NCBI GenBank assembly: GCA_002350065.1
Contig: DEDQ01000042.1
Location: forward strand, 1 to 9,824
Source: Ruminococcus flavefaciens
GTDB taxonomy: Bacteria; Bacillota; Clostridia; Oscillospirales; Ruminococcaceae
Direction: 5' to 3'
Length of the DNA: 9,824 nucleotides
Shown in pieces: positions 1 to 5,751 of this stretch (the stretch's first letter is position 1; the number at the start of each line of letters is the position of its first letter). The notes below the pieces were generated by a model that was not told where the DNA came from, did no database searches, and worked only from the letters and a program-made list of their open reading frames with translations. Made by a program: the position numbers and the translations under genes.

Positions 1-660
1 GTTCAAAAAATCAACACACTCGGCAAAGTAATGCGTATCGTTCTGAATATTGCAAGAGCCATACTCATCGTCCTTACGGTCGGCATCGTTATTTCCGCAG
101 TAAGCTTCGGATTTTTCCTGCCGGCAGATTCGCTCAAATCGACGGGCTCGTTTGTATGGCACGTAGTCGAGGACGACTCGAATATCCCCTCGTTCATGAA
201 GGAAAGCTTCTTTGAGATAGAGGAGGGCGAGGAAAAGATACATGAGGACGGATTCAGCTTAGAATACAAGGCAGAGTCAACGCCTTCAGAGACAAATGAG
301 AATGTGACTGTACATGACGTTACCGGAAGCTACTCGCAGGACGATATCGTTCCGGTGAAGATAATGCTCTTTGTACTGCTCAGCTTCGTGTTTGTGATAT
401 GCATCACATTCATTATTGCGCTCACATTCGGAAGCAGACTTGCAAAGGCTCTCGGAAACTGCGATTCGCCGTTTGAGGCAAAGGTGCTCAAGGCAATGAA
501 GGCATTTGCTTATTCGCTTATCCCGTGGGCGATACTCAAAGCCGGCTCGGGAAGCGCTTCAAGCTTGTCCGCAATAATCTTCGTGCTCGTAGCAATCACA
601 TTCGCGCATATTTTCAACTACGGCGCACAGCTTCAGAAGGAATCAGACGAAACTATATAA
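1..660 (+). CDS. DUF2975-like membrane protein, 5' end outside window
   Basis: The frame is open from base 1. The visible 219 residues begin VQKINTLGKVMRI, which lines up with KVVNGMGKACRI near the start of the next gene, so the true start is probably just left of the window and the ATG at 31 is internal. The layout is one N-terminal membrane segment (about residues 14-38), a 75-80 residue acidic extracytoplasmic loop, and three more hydrophobic segments (about 118-143, 167-181, 189-205). The C-terminal half has a CDSPF motif and ends QLQKESDETI, the type of ending I associate with DUF2975 proteins. It is the first of a paralogous pair, 27 bases before the second and followed by a small HTH regulator, which is the usual DUF2975 neighbour. 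The function of the family is not established. Family membership is by recalled pattern. Confidence 0.75.
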   Translation, partial: VQKINTLGKVMRIVLNIARAILIVLTVGIVISAVSFGFFLPADSLKSTGSFVWHVVEDDSNIPSFMKESFFEIEEGEEKIHEDGFSLEYKAESTPSETNENVTVHDVTGSYSQDDIVPVKIMLFVLLSFVFVICITFIIALTFGSRLAKALGNCDSPFEAKVLKAMKAFAYSLIPWAILKAGSGSASSLSAIIFVLVAITFAHIFNYGAQLQKESDETI

Positions 661-687
661 CGTAAGTTATTCAAGGAGAAAAATATT

Positions 688-1371
688 ATGAAAAATTCAA
701 ACATCAAGGTCGTAAACGGAATGGGCAAGGCTTGCAGGATAATCTGCTGCATAGCTATGATATTCTGCATCGTAGGCTCGGTATTTGCTCTCATCGGAGC
801 AGGTGCAGTTGCGGCTATACCGACTGACATCATCAAGGTCGAGGGCGACGCGAATGCAAACGTTACAGTTTCGATAGACGACCCCGATTCGACTGTATTC
901 ACAGTGACCGGAAACAACAACGGTCTCAAGATCAACTACGGAAACGACGGCGTCGACATCAGCTCTGATAAGATAGACTTTGACGGTATCTGGTCAATGG
1001 ACGTTGAGGAGGTCTCCTCGGACGGAGATTCTGCAACATACAAGATAACCGGCGACCTCGGAACTATCGACAAGAATCAGATAAAGACAAAGGCTGTTTT
1101 AGCGATACTCGAGGGATTCTTAAAGGTAACATCAACAGCAGTAGTTATGTTTGTTGCAATGAATCTCTTCAAGGAATTTGCAAAGTGTGAAACTCCCTTT
1201 ACAGAGGTCATCGTCAAGAAGATGAAGGTGCTCGGCTGGACATTCGTCGGCTACGCGGTACTGATAGGACTTAACATAACGGTTATCGTTGCCGCACTCG
1301 CAGTTCTCATGCTCGCATACGTATTCGCACACGGAGTAGAGCTCCAGAAGCAGTCTGACGAAACATTATAA
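688..1371 (+). CDS. DUF2975-like membrane protein, second paralog
   Basis: A 227-residue protein starting at an ATG nine bases after AAGGAG (673-678). An N-terminal membrane segment (about 17-44) is followed by roughly 90 residues rich in Asp, Asn, Gly and Val (about 45-135) that should lie outside the membrane, then three hydrophobic segments (about 136-162, 181-197, 198-215). It shares with the upstream gene the C-x-x-PF motif (CETPF, 167-171), a Lys-rich stretch before the third segment, and the ending LQKQSDETL. The two genes are therefore tandem paralogs whose external domains have diverged most. The next gene is an HTH regulator only 15 bases downstream, so the three are probably one transcript. 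DUF2975 proteins commonly pair with such regulators, but no biochemical role is known to me. The external loop is longer than I expect for the family. Confidence 0.78.
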   Translation: MKNSNIKVVNGMGKACRIICCIAMIFCIVGSVFALIGAGAVAAIPTDIIKVEGDANANVTVSIDDPDSTVFTVTGNNNGLKINYGNDGVDISSDKIDFDGIWSMDVEEVSSDGDSATYKITGDLGTIDKNQIKTKAVLAILEGFLKVTSTAVVMFVAMNLFKEFAKCETPFTEVIVKKMKVLGWTFVGYAVLIGLNITVIVAALAVLMLAYVFAHGVELQKQSDETL

Positions 1372-1386
1372 AAGGAGGTCTGCGAT

Positions 1387-1611
1387 ATGGCTATAATTTT
1401 AAGGCTTGACCGCGTAATGGCTGACAGAAAAATGAGCCTCAACGAGCTGAGCGAGCACGTAGGCGTGAGCAACGTCAACCTCTCGAAGCTCAAGACCGGA
1501 AAGGTGAGTGCGATACGCTTCTCGACACTGAGTGCGATATGCAAGACTCTCAACTGTCAGCCGGGAGACCTGCTCGAATTCATAGATGACGACACGGAAC
1601 AGAATGAATAA
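1387..1611 (+). CDS. YozG-like Cro/C1-type HTH regulator
   Basis: A 74-residue DNA-binding protein that is almost entirely one helix-turn-helix domain. MSLNELSEHVGVSNVNLSKLKTG (about residues 16-38) holds the HTH helices, and RFSTLSAICKTLNCQPGDLLEF (about 44-65) is the classic C-terminal part of the YozG/HTH_26 type. The start ATG lies 8 bases after a perfect AAGGAGG (1372-1378), which begins right after the stop of the upstream gene. Regulators of this type typically sit beside DUF2975 genes and may control the cassette or be influenced by the membrane protein. Neither has been shown here. The acidic tail DDDTEQNE is not part of the HTH. Transcription probably ends at the hairpin at 1627-1660. 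Confidence 0.88.
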   Translation: MAIILRLDRVMADRKMSLNELSEHVGVSNVNLSKLKTGKVSAIRFSTLSAICKTLNCQPGDLLEFIDDDTEQNE

Positions 1612-1626
1612 AAGAAAGTGAATGAG

Positions 1627-1660
1627 ACAGCCGCAGAGAGTATTACTCTGCGGCTGTTTC
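1627..1660. terminator. Bidirectional intrinsic terminator between convergent units
   Basis: A perfect 12-bp inverted repeat (ACAGCCGCAGAG at 1627-1638 and its complement at 1646-1657) with a 7-base loop. On the + strand it is followed by TTTCTGATCTTATTT, and on the - strand by CTCATTCACTTTCTTTTATT, so it could stop transcription from the DUF2975/HTH unit and from the ger operon. The U-tracts are imperfect, so efficiency is uncertain. Its loop contains the stop codon of the gerC-like gene and its right arm encodes the last residues of that protein. Confidence 0.75.
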
Positions 1661-2188
1661 TGATCTTATTTCCGACGTACCGCAGAAGCCCTCGCGTGAA
1701 AGCTCCGGCACCTCGGCGGAGCCGTTTTGCAGCAGCCTGCCGAGCACGGTGACGATGTCGCATTTGCCTGCAAGACCGTGCTTCTGAGCGGAGCGGACTG
1801 CGCCCTCGAGCTCCTTCGGAGGGCGCTCGCTGAGCAGAGTCTCGCCGGAGATACTGCATCCGGCGACTATGCATTCCGGCGAGACCTTCCACTCTTTGAG
1901 GATAAAGCTGAGTGTGTCCGCATTGTTGTCGTCTCCGAGCACGATGAGCTCGGTGTAGCCGGTGAAGACCTCCTTGCCGGCGCGGAGCTCCGCCGCAGTT
2001 TTAGCCTGACTGAGGTCATCGGCTGCAACGGTGATATTCTCGTCCTCGTCCGAGAAAAAAGAAAGAGTTACCACATTCCCGTCTATCGCTGCCGCCCGAA
2101 GATAGCTCTTGTCGCTGACTTTTCCGTCCGCGGCGCAGCCGGTCAGCATTGCGAGCGCGGCAGATGCGGCGATGAGTTTAAACTTCAC
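1643..2188 (-). CDS. Short GerC-type spore germination lipoprotein
   Basis: A 181-residue lipoprotein. The N-terminal signal ends in lipobox LTGC, with Cys18 as the predicted lipid-modified residue. The body resembles the N-terminal domain of Ger(x)C proteins: an opening strand region, AELRAGKEVFTGYTELIVLGDD (about 68-89) matching the family segment that ends in an I-x-G motif, and a helical region leading to PELSREGFCGT. Ger(x)C proteins are usually about 350-400 residues. This one stops where the N-terminal domain normally runs into the remaining domains, so at least half is missing. The start is GTG, supported by the clean signal peptide. AAGGAG lies about 12 bases upstream, farther than usual, and the gene overlaps the permease gene by 11 bases, suggesting translational coupling. 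GerC subunits anchor to the outer face of the spore inner membrane. Whether this form is functional is open. Confidence 0.8.
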   Translation of the reverse strand: MKFKLIAASAALAMLTGCAADGKVSDKSYLRAAAIDGNVVTLSFFSDEDENITVAADDLSQAKTAAELRAGKEVFTGYTELIVLGDDNNADTLSFILKEWKVSPECIVAGCSISGETLLSERPPKELEGAVRSAQKHGLAGKCDIVTVLGRLLQNGSAEVPELSREGFCGTSEIRSETAAE

Positions 2189-3188
2189 GCTTTTTCAGCG
2201 CTCCTTTCCTTATGAGATGTTCTGCCGGAGCCGCAAGCAGTATCAGAGCTGCTGCCGCCGCTGAAATGGCAGTATGGTCGGATATCCTGAATGGGAAGAG
2301 CCCTGCCGCTGCCATTATGAGCAGAGCCGCGGTACAGCGGAATTTCTTCATCTCCGGAAAGGTGACGCCGATGAGGTACTCCGCAGCCGAAGCCTGCACC
2401 GCGACAGAGTATACCGCGAACACCGAGAATACGATGAGAAAGAGCGAGTCTATCCTCTGCACGGGGAAGGGCTGCGAGAGCTGTGCCGCCATTGCCGCCG
2501 GAAAGCCTGAAACGTCCATGATGCCGCCGGTAACGAGGACTGCCGTCAGTATCACGAGTGCGGATATGACAGCCTTGCAGATGAAATACAGCACGGCGCT
2601 GTCTGAGACGTCGTCATCGGTGAAGCCGAGCAGCACTGCGAAGCTCCCGACGCCGCCGCTGAGCGCAAAGCCGCGAAGCAGTTCACCGGAAAAGCTCCTG
2701 CCCTCAGCGGAGGCGAGAGCCTCCGGCTCGGAGTGCAGTACGGCGCTCACGACAACTATCGCGATGCAGACAGCTCCGAGCGCCGCCGCGATAACTCCCG
2801 ACCTTGCAAGAGCCTTTATGCCCGAGGAGGAGATATACACGCACACGAGAGCGATAAGTCCCGCGACTGCGATACTTCCCCATATACCTTTGTTTTCGTA
2901 GGGGATATATATGACGGAGCTCGCCTGCCTGAGCATGGCGAAAAGGCTGCCGCCCCATGTCAGCACTCCCGCGAGCAGGAGCAGCTTTACGGCTCTGCCG
3001 CAGGAGGCAGGACTGCTCCCTCGGGAATAGAGATACACGAGCGGCATTGCTGTGACAAGCTGAAGAATGCTTCCCGCGGCAAAGCCTGCGGCGGTCATTG
3101 CGGAAATGCTCCCCGATATGCAGAAGAGAGCGAAAACGTCTCCGATGAGAAGCAGCGAGACGAGCTGAAATTTACTTATCCTGTTCAT
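2178..3188 (-). CDS. GerB-type spore germination permease (GerAB family)
   Basis: A 336-residue polytopic membrane protein with about ten hydrophobic segments spread over its whole length, of the APC-superfamily type seen in GerAB/GerKB/YndE permeases. The N-terminus (FQLVSLLLIGDVFALFC) and the segment QPFPVQRIDSLFLIVFSVFAVYS (about 239-261) fit the family pattern of an Arg-acidic pair entering a membrane helix. It is slightly shorter than the usual 360-370 residues. In germinant receptors this subunit binds the nutrient germinant in the spore inner membrane together with the A and C subunits. The ATG follows GGAGG by 6 bases, and the gene overlaps the upstream A-subunit gene by 17 bases and the C gene by 11, so the three are co-translated. 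Assignment rests on topology, motif and operon position. The germinant cannot be predicted. Confidence 0.88.
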   Translation of the reverse strand: MNRISKFQLVSLLLIGDVFALFCISGSISAMTAAGFAAGSILQLVTAMPLVYLYSRGSSPASCGRAVKLLLLAGVLTWGGSLFAMLRQASSVIYIPYENKGIWGSIAVAGLIALVCVYISSSGIKALARSGVIAAALGAVCIAIVVVSAVLHSEPEALASAEGRSFSGELLRGFALSGGVGSFAVLLGFTDDDVSDSAVLYFICKAVISALVILTAVLVTGGIMDVSGFPAAMAAQLSQPFPVQRIDSLFLIVFSVFAVYSVAVQASAAEYLIGVTFPEMKKFRCTAALLIMAAAGLFPFRISDHTAISAAAAALILLAAPAEHLIRKGALKKREV

Positions 3189-4638
3189 TGTAAGCCTCCA
3201 CTGTAAAGCCGCGCCGCTGCATTTTCCTCATGCCGAGCCGGAATGCCGTGTCGCCCATTCCCTGCCTTTTGAACGGCGAGAACGGAGCTGTGAACGGGAA
3301 GCCGTAATCCTCGGCGGCGCATATATTCGTCAGCACAGCACACGCGAGCAGGCTTATGCCGAAAAGTCCCATTATCCCTCCCGCAGCAAGGAAGCAAAGC
3401 CTCAGCACGGTTATCTGCGGCTGTAAGTCGGGAACGGCAAATCCGCCGAGGACTGCGAGTGCGGTTATCGTCAGCAGGGGAGTGCTCACAAGTCCGGATT
3501 TTACAGCCGCGTCGCCGATTATCAGTCCGCTGATGATGCTCACCGAGCCGCCTACCGGCTTCGGCAGACGCACTCCCGCTTCGCGTATGACCTCGTACAT
3601 CAGCAGCACGAAAAACGCCTCGACAAGTATCGGCAGCGGAGCGTTCTTTTCCGCGTCCGCAAGGAGTATCAGCATGGTGCTGTTGAGAAGCTCGGGGTGA
3701 TACATCACTATCGCCGCATACACCGCCGGAAGCAGCACCGCGATGAGGAATGCCGCATACCTGAGCCAACGGCTGAATACCGCGTAATACGGCTTGAATG
3801 CGTAGTCGTCGAGCGTGTGGAAGCTCTCGCAGAAAAGCCGCGGGATAATTATCGCGTAGGGGACTCCGTCCACGAGCACGGCAACTCTGCCCTCTATCAG
3901 CTTCGAGCAGAGCACATCGGGACGTTCGGTTATGCCGGTAGTGCTGAACAGCTCGAAGCTGCGCTTTTCGAGAAAAGGACGTATATATCCGGTCGAGAGC
4001 ACCGACTCGGGCTGAGCTTCACTAAGCGAGCGCTTTATGCGCTCGAGGAGCTTTTCCGGCACGCGGTCGCGCATATAGCAAAGGCAGATGTCGGTGCGGC
4101 TCTTGCTGCCCTTGACCGAGAGCTCCATGACGAGCTCGGGACTTTTCAGCCGCCGCCGGAGCATTGACATATTCGTTCGGACTGTTTCCGTGAAGCCCTC
4201 ATGGCTGCCCATGATGTTGCCCTCGCCGGAGGGCTCCTGTACTCCGCGCGAGGCGTAGCCCTGCACGCCGAATGCGAGAGCGGTATCGGCTCCGTCGGCG
4301 ATGAGCACCGCAAAGCCGGAGTTTATCAGCCGGAAGAGCGTGTCGTAATCCTCGGCTGTGGGACGGTCGCACGAGAGCAGCAGATGCGTGCTGATGTAGC
4401 CGAAGAGCTCCTCCGCGCCGGACTGCTCCTCTATCTCTGTAAGCGGCGCGAGTACCATTTCCGCCGCCGTCTGCGAGGACATCATGCCCTCGCAACTCAG
4501 AAGACAGCAGCGTACTCCGCCGGTAGTGAATTCGTTTATCAGTACGTCTGACGAGCCGCCGGACAGCTTTTTTATCATGGCGATACTGGCTTCGAGCTCG
4601 GGCAGCAGCCGGAGCTTTCCGCGTTCATTTCGGGTCAT
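3172..4638 (-). CDS. GerA-type spore germinant receptor subunit (GerAA/SpoVAF family)
   Basis: A 488-residue protein of the expected family length. Residues 1-285 form the soluble cytoplasmic part and carry the signature EGFTETVRTNMSMLRRRLKS (147-166), which follows a degraded form of the usual EP..E..IRGPREGF motif (here EPSGEGNIMGSHEGF). EGRVAVLVDGVPYAIIIP (249-266) and DDYAFKPYY follow. The membrane part (about 292-440) contains REAGVRLPKPVGG (352-364) and GLIIGDAAVKSGLVS (371-385), both hallmarks of the family. The start chosen is the ATG at 4638, which has AGAGGTGA just upstream; extending to 4719 would add an unmatched leader and cross the promoter. It is the first gene of a gerA-gerB-gerC order and overlaps the next gene by 17 bases. 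The operon is probably forespore-expressed from the sigma-G-like site at 4655-4684. Confidence 0.93.
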   Translation of the reverse strand: MTRNERGKLRLLPELEASIAMIKKLSGGSSDVLINEFTTGGVRCCLLSCEGMMSSQTAAEMVLAPLTEIEEQSGAEELFGYISTHLLLSCDRPTAEDYDTLFRLINSGFAVLIADGADTALAFGVQGYASRGVQEPSGEGNIMGSHEGFTETVRTNMSMLRRRLKSPELVMELSVKGSKSRTDICLCYMRDRVPEKLLERIKRSLSEAQPESVLSTGYIRPFLEKRSFELFSTTGITERPDVLCSKLIEGRVAVLVDGVPYAIIIPRLFCESFHTLDDYAFKPYYAVFSRWLRYAAFLIAVLLPAVYAAIVMYHPELLNSTMLILLADAEKNAPLPILVEAFFVLLMYEVIREAGVRLPKPVGGSVSIISGLIIGDAAVKSGLVSTPLLTITALAVLGGFAVPDLQPQITVLRLCFLAAGGIMGLFGISLLACAVLTNICAAEDYGFPFTAPFSPFKRQGMGDTAFRLGMRKMQRRGFTVEAYNEQDK

Positions 4639-4654
4639 ATTCTCACCTCTGAGG

Positions 4655-4684
4655 TAGTATGCCCGTAATTTGGTCCATGATTCG
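4655..4684 (-). promoter_or_regulatory. Sigma-G-like promoter of the ger operon
   Basis: On the minus strand CGAATC (4684-4679) is separated by 17 bases from CATACTA (4661-4655). CATACTA is an excellent match to the sigma-G -10 and CGAATC fits the -35 consensus at five of six positions. Germinant receptor operons are classically forespore sigma-G genes. The predicted start (about 4648-4650) would give a leader of only 11-13 nt with the ribosome binding site at its extreme 5' end. This is a motif match only. Confidence 0.55.
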
Positions 4685-4691
4685 GAAACGG

Positions 4692-4720
4692 TTGCAAAAA
4701 TATCACTGACATGGTACAAT
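4692..4720 (+). promoter_or_regulatory. Sigma-A-like promoter of the cysteine-rich small gene
   Basis: TTGCAA (4692-4697), a 17-base spacer and TACAAT (4715-4720), about 30 bases before the ATG at 4751. It faces away from the sigma-G-like promoter, whose -35 begins only 7 bases to the left, so the two promoters are back to back. Confidence 0.6.
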
Positions 4721-4750
4721 ATCTATATCATTACATTGGGAGTTGATATC

Positions 4751-4939
4751 ATGTACGGCAAAACTGCCACCAACTGCGAGACCTGTACCAACTATGTCTA
4801 TGACGACGAATGCGACTGCTACGTCTGTCTTGTTGACCTCGACGAGGACGAAATGGCTCGCTTTATACAGGGAACGAATTACGCCTGCCCGTATTATCGT
4901 CTCGACGACGAATACGGAGTAGTCCGCCACCAGAACTGA
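4751..4939 (+). CDS. Small cysteine-rich protein, DUF6472-like
   Basis: A 62-residue acidic protein with six cysteines arranged C9-x2-C12, C21-x-C23-x2-C26 and C46, and a tyrosine-rich C-terminus (CPYYRLDDEYGVVRHQ). The spacing suggests a small zinc- or metal-binding fold. The sequence resembles the short uncharacterised DUF6472 proteins of Clostridia, by memory of the pattern NCETCxNYVYD...C.VDLDEDE...CPYYR. The start at 4751 has GGGAG 8 bases upstream; an in-frame ATG at 4670 would add a leader across the promoter and is not credible. It stands alone between the divergent ger operon and spoIIID. The function is unknown, and no membrane segment or signal is present. Confidence 0.82.
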   Translation: MYGKTATNCETCTNYVYDDECDCYVCLVDLDEDEMARFIQGTNYACPYYRLDDEYGVVRHQN

Positions 4940-4955
4940 CTCCGTGCAAAAGCGC

Positions 4956-4984
4956 TCATTATCCGGAAATATCCTGCATATATA
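4956..4984 (+). promoter_or_regulatory. Sigma-E-like promoter of spoIIID
   Basis: TCATTAT (4956-4962), a 14-base spacer and CATATATA (4977-4984). The 14-base spacing is the one sigma-E uses. The -10 keeps the CATA core and the -35 matches at about five of seven positions. In Bacillus subtilis spoIIID is transcribed by sigma-E in the mother cell, which makes the match meaningful despite its imperfections. Confidence 0.42.
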
Positions 4985-5019
4985 TTACTGTCCGCAGAAT
5001 AGAAGAAGGAGTGATGCGC

Positions 5020-5295
5020 TTGAAGATACCACCCGCTCAGCGGGCTGTAGCGCTTGGGAGATACATGGTGGAGCACAATTCCACCGTGCGGGCTGCGGCA
5101 AAGCAGTTCGGCATATCCAAAAGCACGGTACACAAGGACGTCAGCGAGCGGCTGAAAAAGGAAGACCCCGACCTCTACTCGCAGGTGAAGGGGCTGCTTG
5201 AGATAAACAAACAGGAAAGGCATATCCGCGGCGGACTTGCCACGCGGGAAAAATACCGTGAGATAGCAAAACGCAGGAAAAAAATTGAGAATTGA
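5020..5295 (+). CDS. spoIIID: SpoIIID, sporulation transcriptional regulator
   Basis: A 91-residue DNA-binding protein. RAVALGRYMVEHNSTVRAAA leads into the helix-turn-helix KQFGISKSTVHKDVSERL (about 28-45), the most conserved stretch of SpoIIID. HIRGGLATREKY (68-79) is the second family signature, in the basic C-terminal helix region. SpoIIID controls mother-cell genes after sigma-E activation. Three starts compete. GTG 5011 abuts the Shine-Dalgarno and ATG 5014 is only 2 bases from AGGAG (5007-5011). TTG 5020 has an ideal 8-base spacing and gives MKIPPAQRAV, the same distance to the ERAV-like segment as in other SpoIIIDs, so TTG is preferred. The last three codons and stop come from the heptamer repeat element that begins at 5283. 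Confidence 0.93.
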   Translation: MKIPPAQRAVALGRYMVEHNSTVRAAAKQFGISKSTVHKDVSERLKKEDPDLYSQVKGLLEINKQERHIRGGLATREKYREIAKRRKKIEN

Positions 5296-5401
5296 GAATG
5301 TAGAATGGAGAATGAAGGTGTCCGCTTACGCGGACTATTATAAAAATTTTCGCCGAAAGGCGACACCATAATTCTCGATTTTCAATTCTCCATTCTCCAT
5401 T
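5283..5401. repeat. Inverted heptamer-repeat element with nested hairpins
   Basis: The left arm (5283-5317) is five tandem 7-mers: AATTGAG twice, then AATGTAG, AATGGAG and AATGAAG. The right arm (5367-5401) is five in reverse complement, including CTCCATT twice, CTCGATT and TTCAATT. Between them lie GGTGTC (5317-5322) and its complement GACACC (5362-5367), a GTCCGC/GCGGAC hairpin with TTAC loop (5320-5335), and CGCC-GAAA-GGCG with a GNRA-type loop (5351-5362). The whole can fold as one long imperfect stem. It codes for nothing visible and looks like a dispersed MITE-like or structured intergenic repeat. Confidence 0.8.
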
Positions 5402-5410
5402 CATTATGTA

Positions 5411-5432
5411 CGGGCGGCAGAGTGTCCGCCCG
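5411..5432. repeat. GC-rich hairpin next to the heptamer element
   Basis: CGGGCGG (5411-5417) and CCGCCCG (5426-5432) form a perfect 7-bp stem with an 8-base loop. There is no T-tract on either strand, so it is not a standard terminator. It shares the octamer GTGTCCGC (5422-5429) with the neighbouring element (5318-5325). Confidence 0.6.
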
Positions 5433-5716
5433 ATATCTATCTGAAAACAGCGGTCTGACAGCGTATGTCTCTGTATAGCTCTTCACGGGCAGCACCGGCG
5501 CGTTACTGACGTCAGCCACTTTGCAGAGGCGGCTGTCACACTGCTGTTTACTTTTATATTATGCAGAAAAGCTCAAAAAGCGACAAAGAAAATTCTGACA
5601 GTGGGAAATTTTAATGTTTTTACTAATGCTCCCGTCCGGATACCCTGCCGTTACCGTTGTAGCAATTCTGTAACCTTGCGAAACTGCATTGTATTCAAAC
5701 CTTGACCTCACTGTTA
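5433..5716. other. Intergenic stretch without a recognised gene
   Basis: No reading frame of credible composition and no RNA family that I recognise. The only structures seen are the 10-bp palindrome CTGACGTCAG (5506-5515) and TGACAGC (5456-5462) with its complement GCTGTCA (5532-5538). The left part is GC-richer than the right part, which becomes AT-rich after about 5545. It may be decayed sequence, but no protein remnant could be read. Confidence 0.5.
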
Positions 5717-5745
5717 TTGCAATACGGAACTGTATGAGCTATAAT
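5717..5745 (+). promoter_or_regulatory. Strong sigma-A-like promoter
   Basis: TTGCAA (5717-5722), a 17-base spacer and a perfect TATAAT (5740-5745). The expected start is near A5752, exactly where a hairpin begins. It would drive the short transcript ending at the terminator at 5805-5848. Confidence 0.7.
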
Positions 5746-5751
5746 AAAGTT

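Noticed and set aside
1643..3188. Reading gerC as a frameshifted full-length gene continuing past 1643
   Set aside because: Downstream of the stop lie the terminator arm and the end of the convergent HTH gene. No Ger(x)C C-terminal domain is visible in any minus-strand frame there.
1727..4551. Several long + strand frames opposite the ger operon
   Set aside because: They are antisense shadows of well-recognised germination genes in GC-rich DNA. They carry no ribosome binding sites and no recognisable domains.
5283..5401. CRISPR array or tandem spacer structure
   Set aside because: The repeats are contiguous degenerate 7-mers without unique spacers, arranged in two opposing arms, and no cas genes are near.
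5506..5515. Palindrome CTGACGTCAG as an operator
   Set aside because: It is not near any promoter or gene start, so there is no support for a regulatory role.
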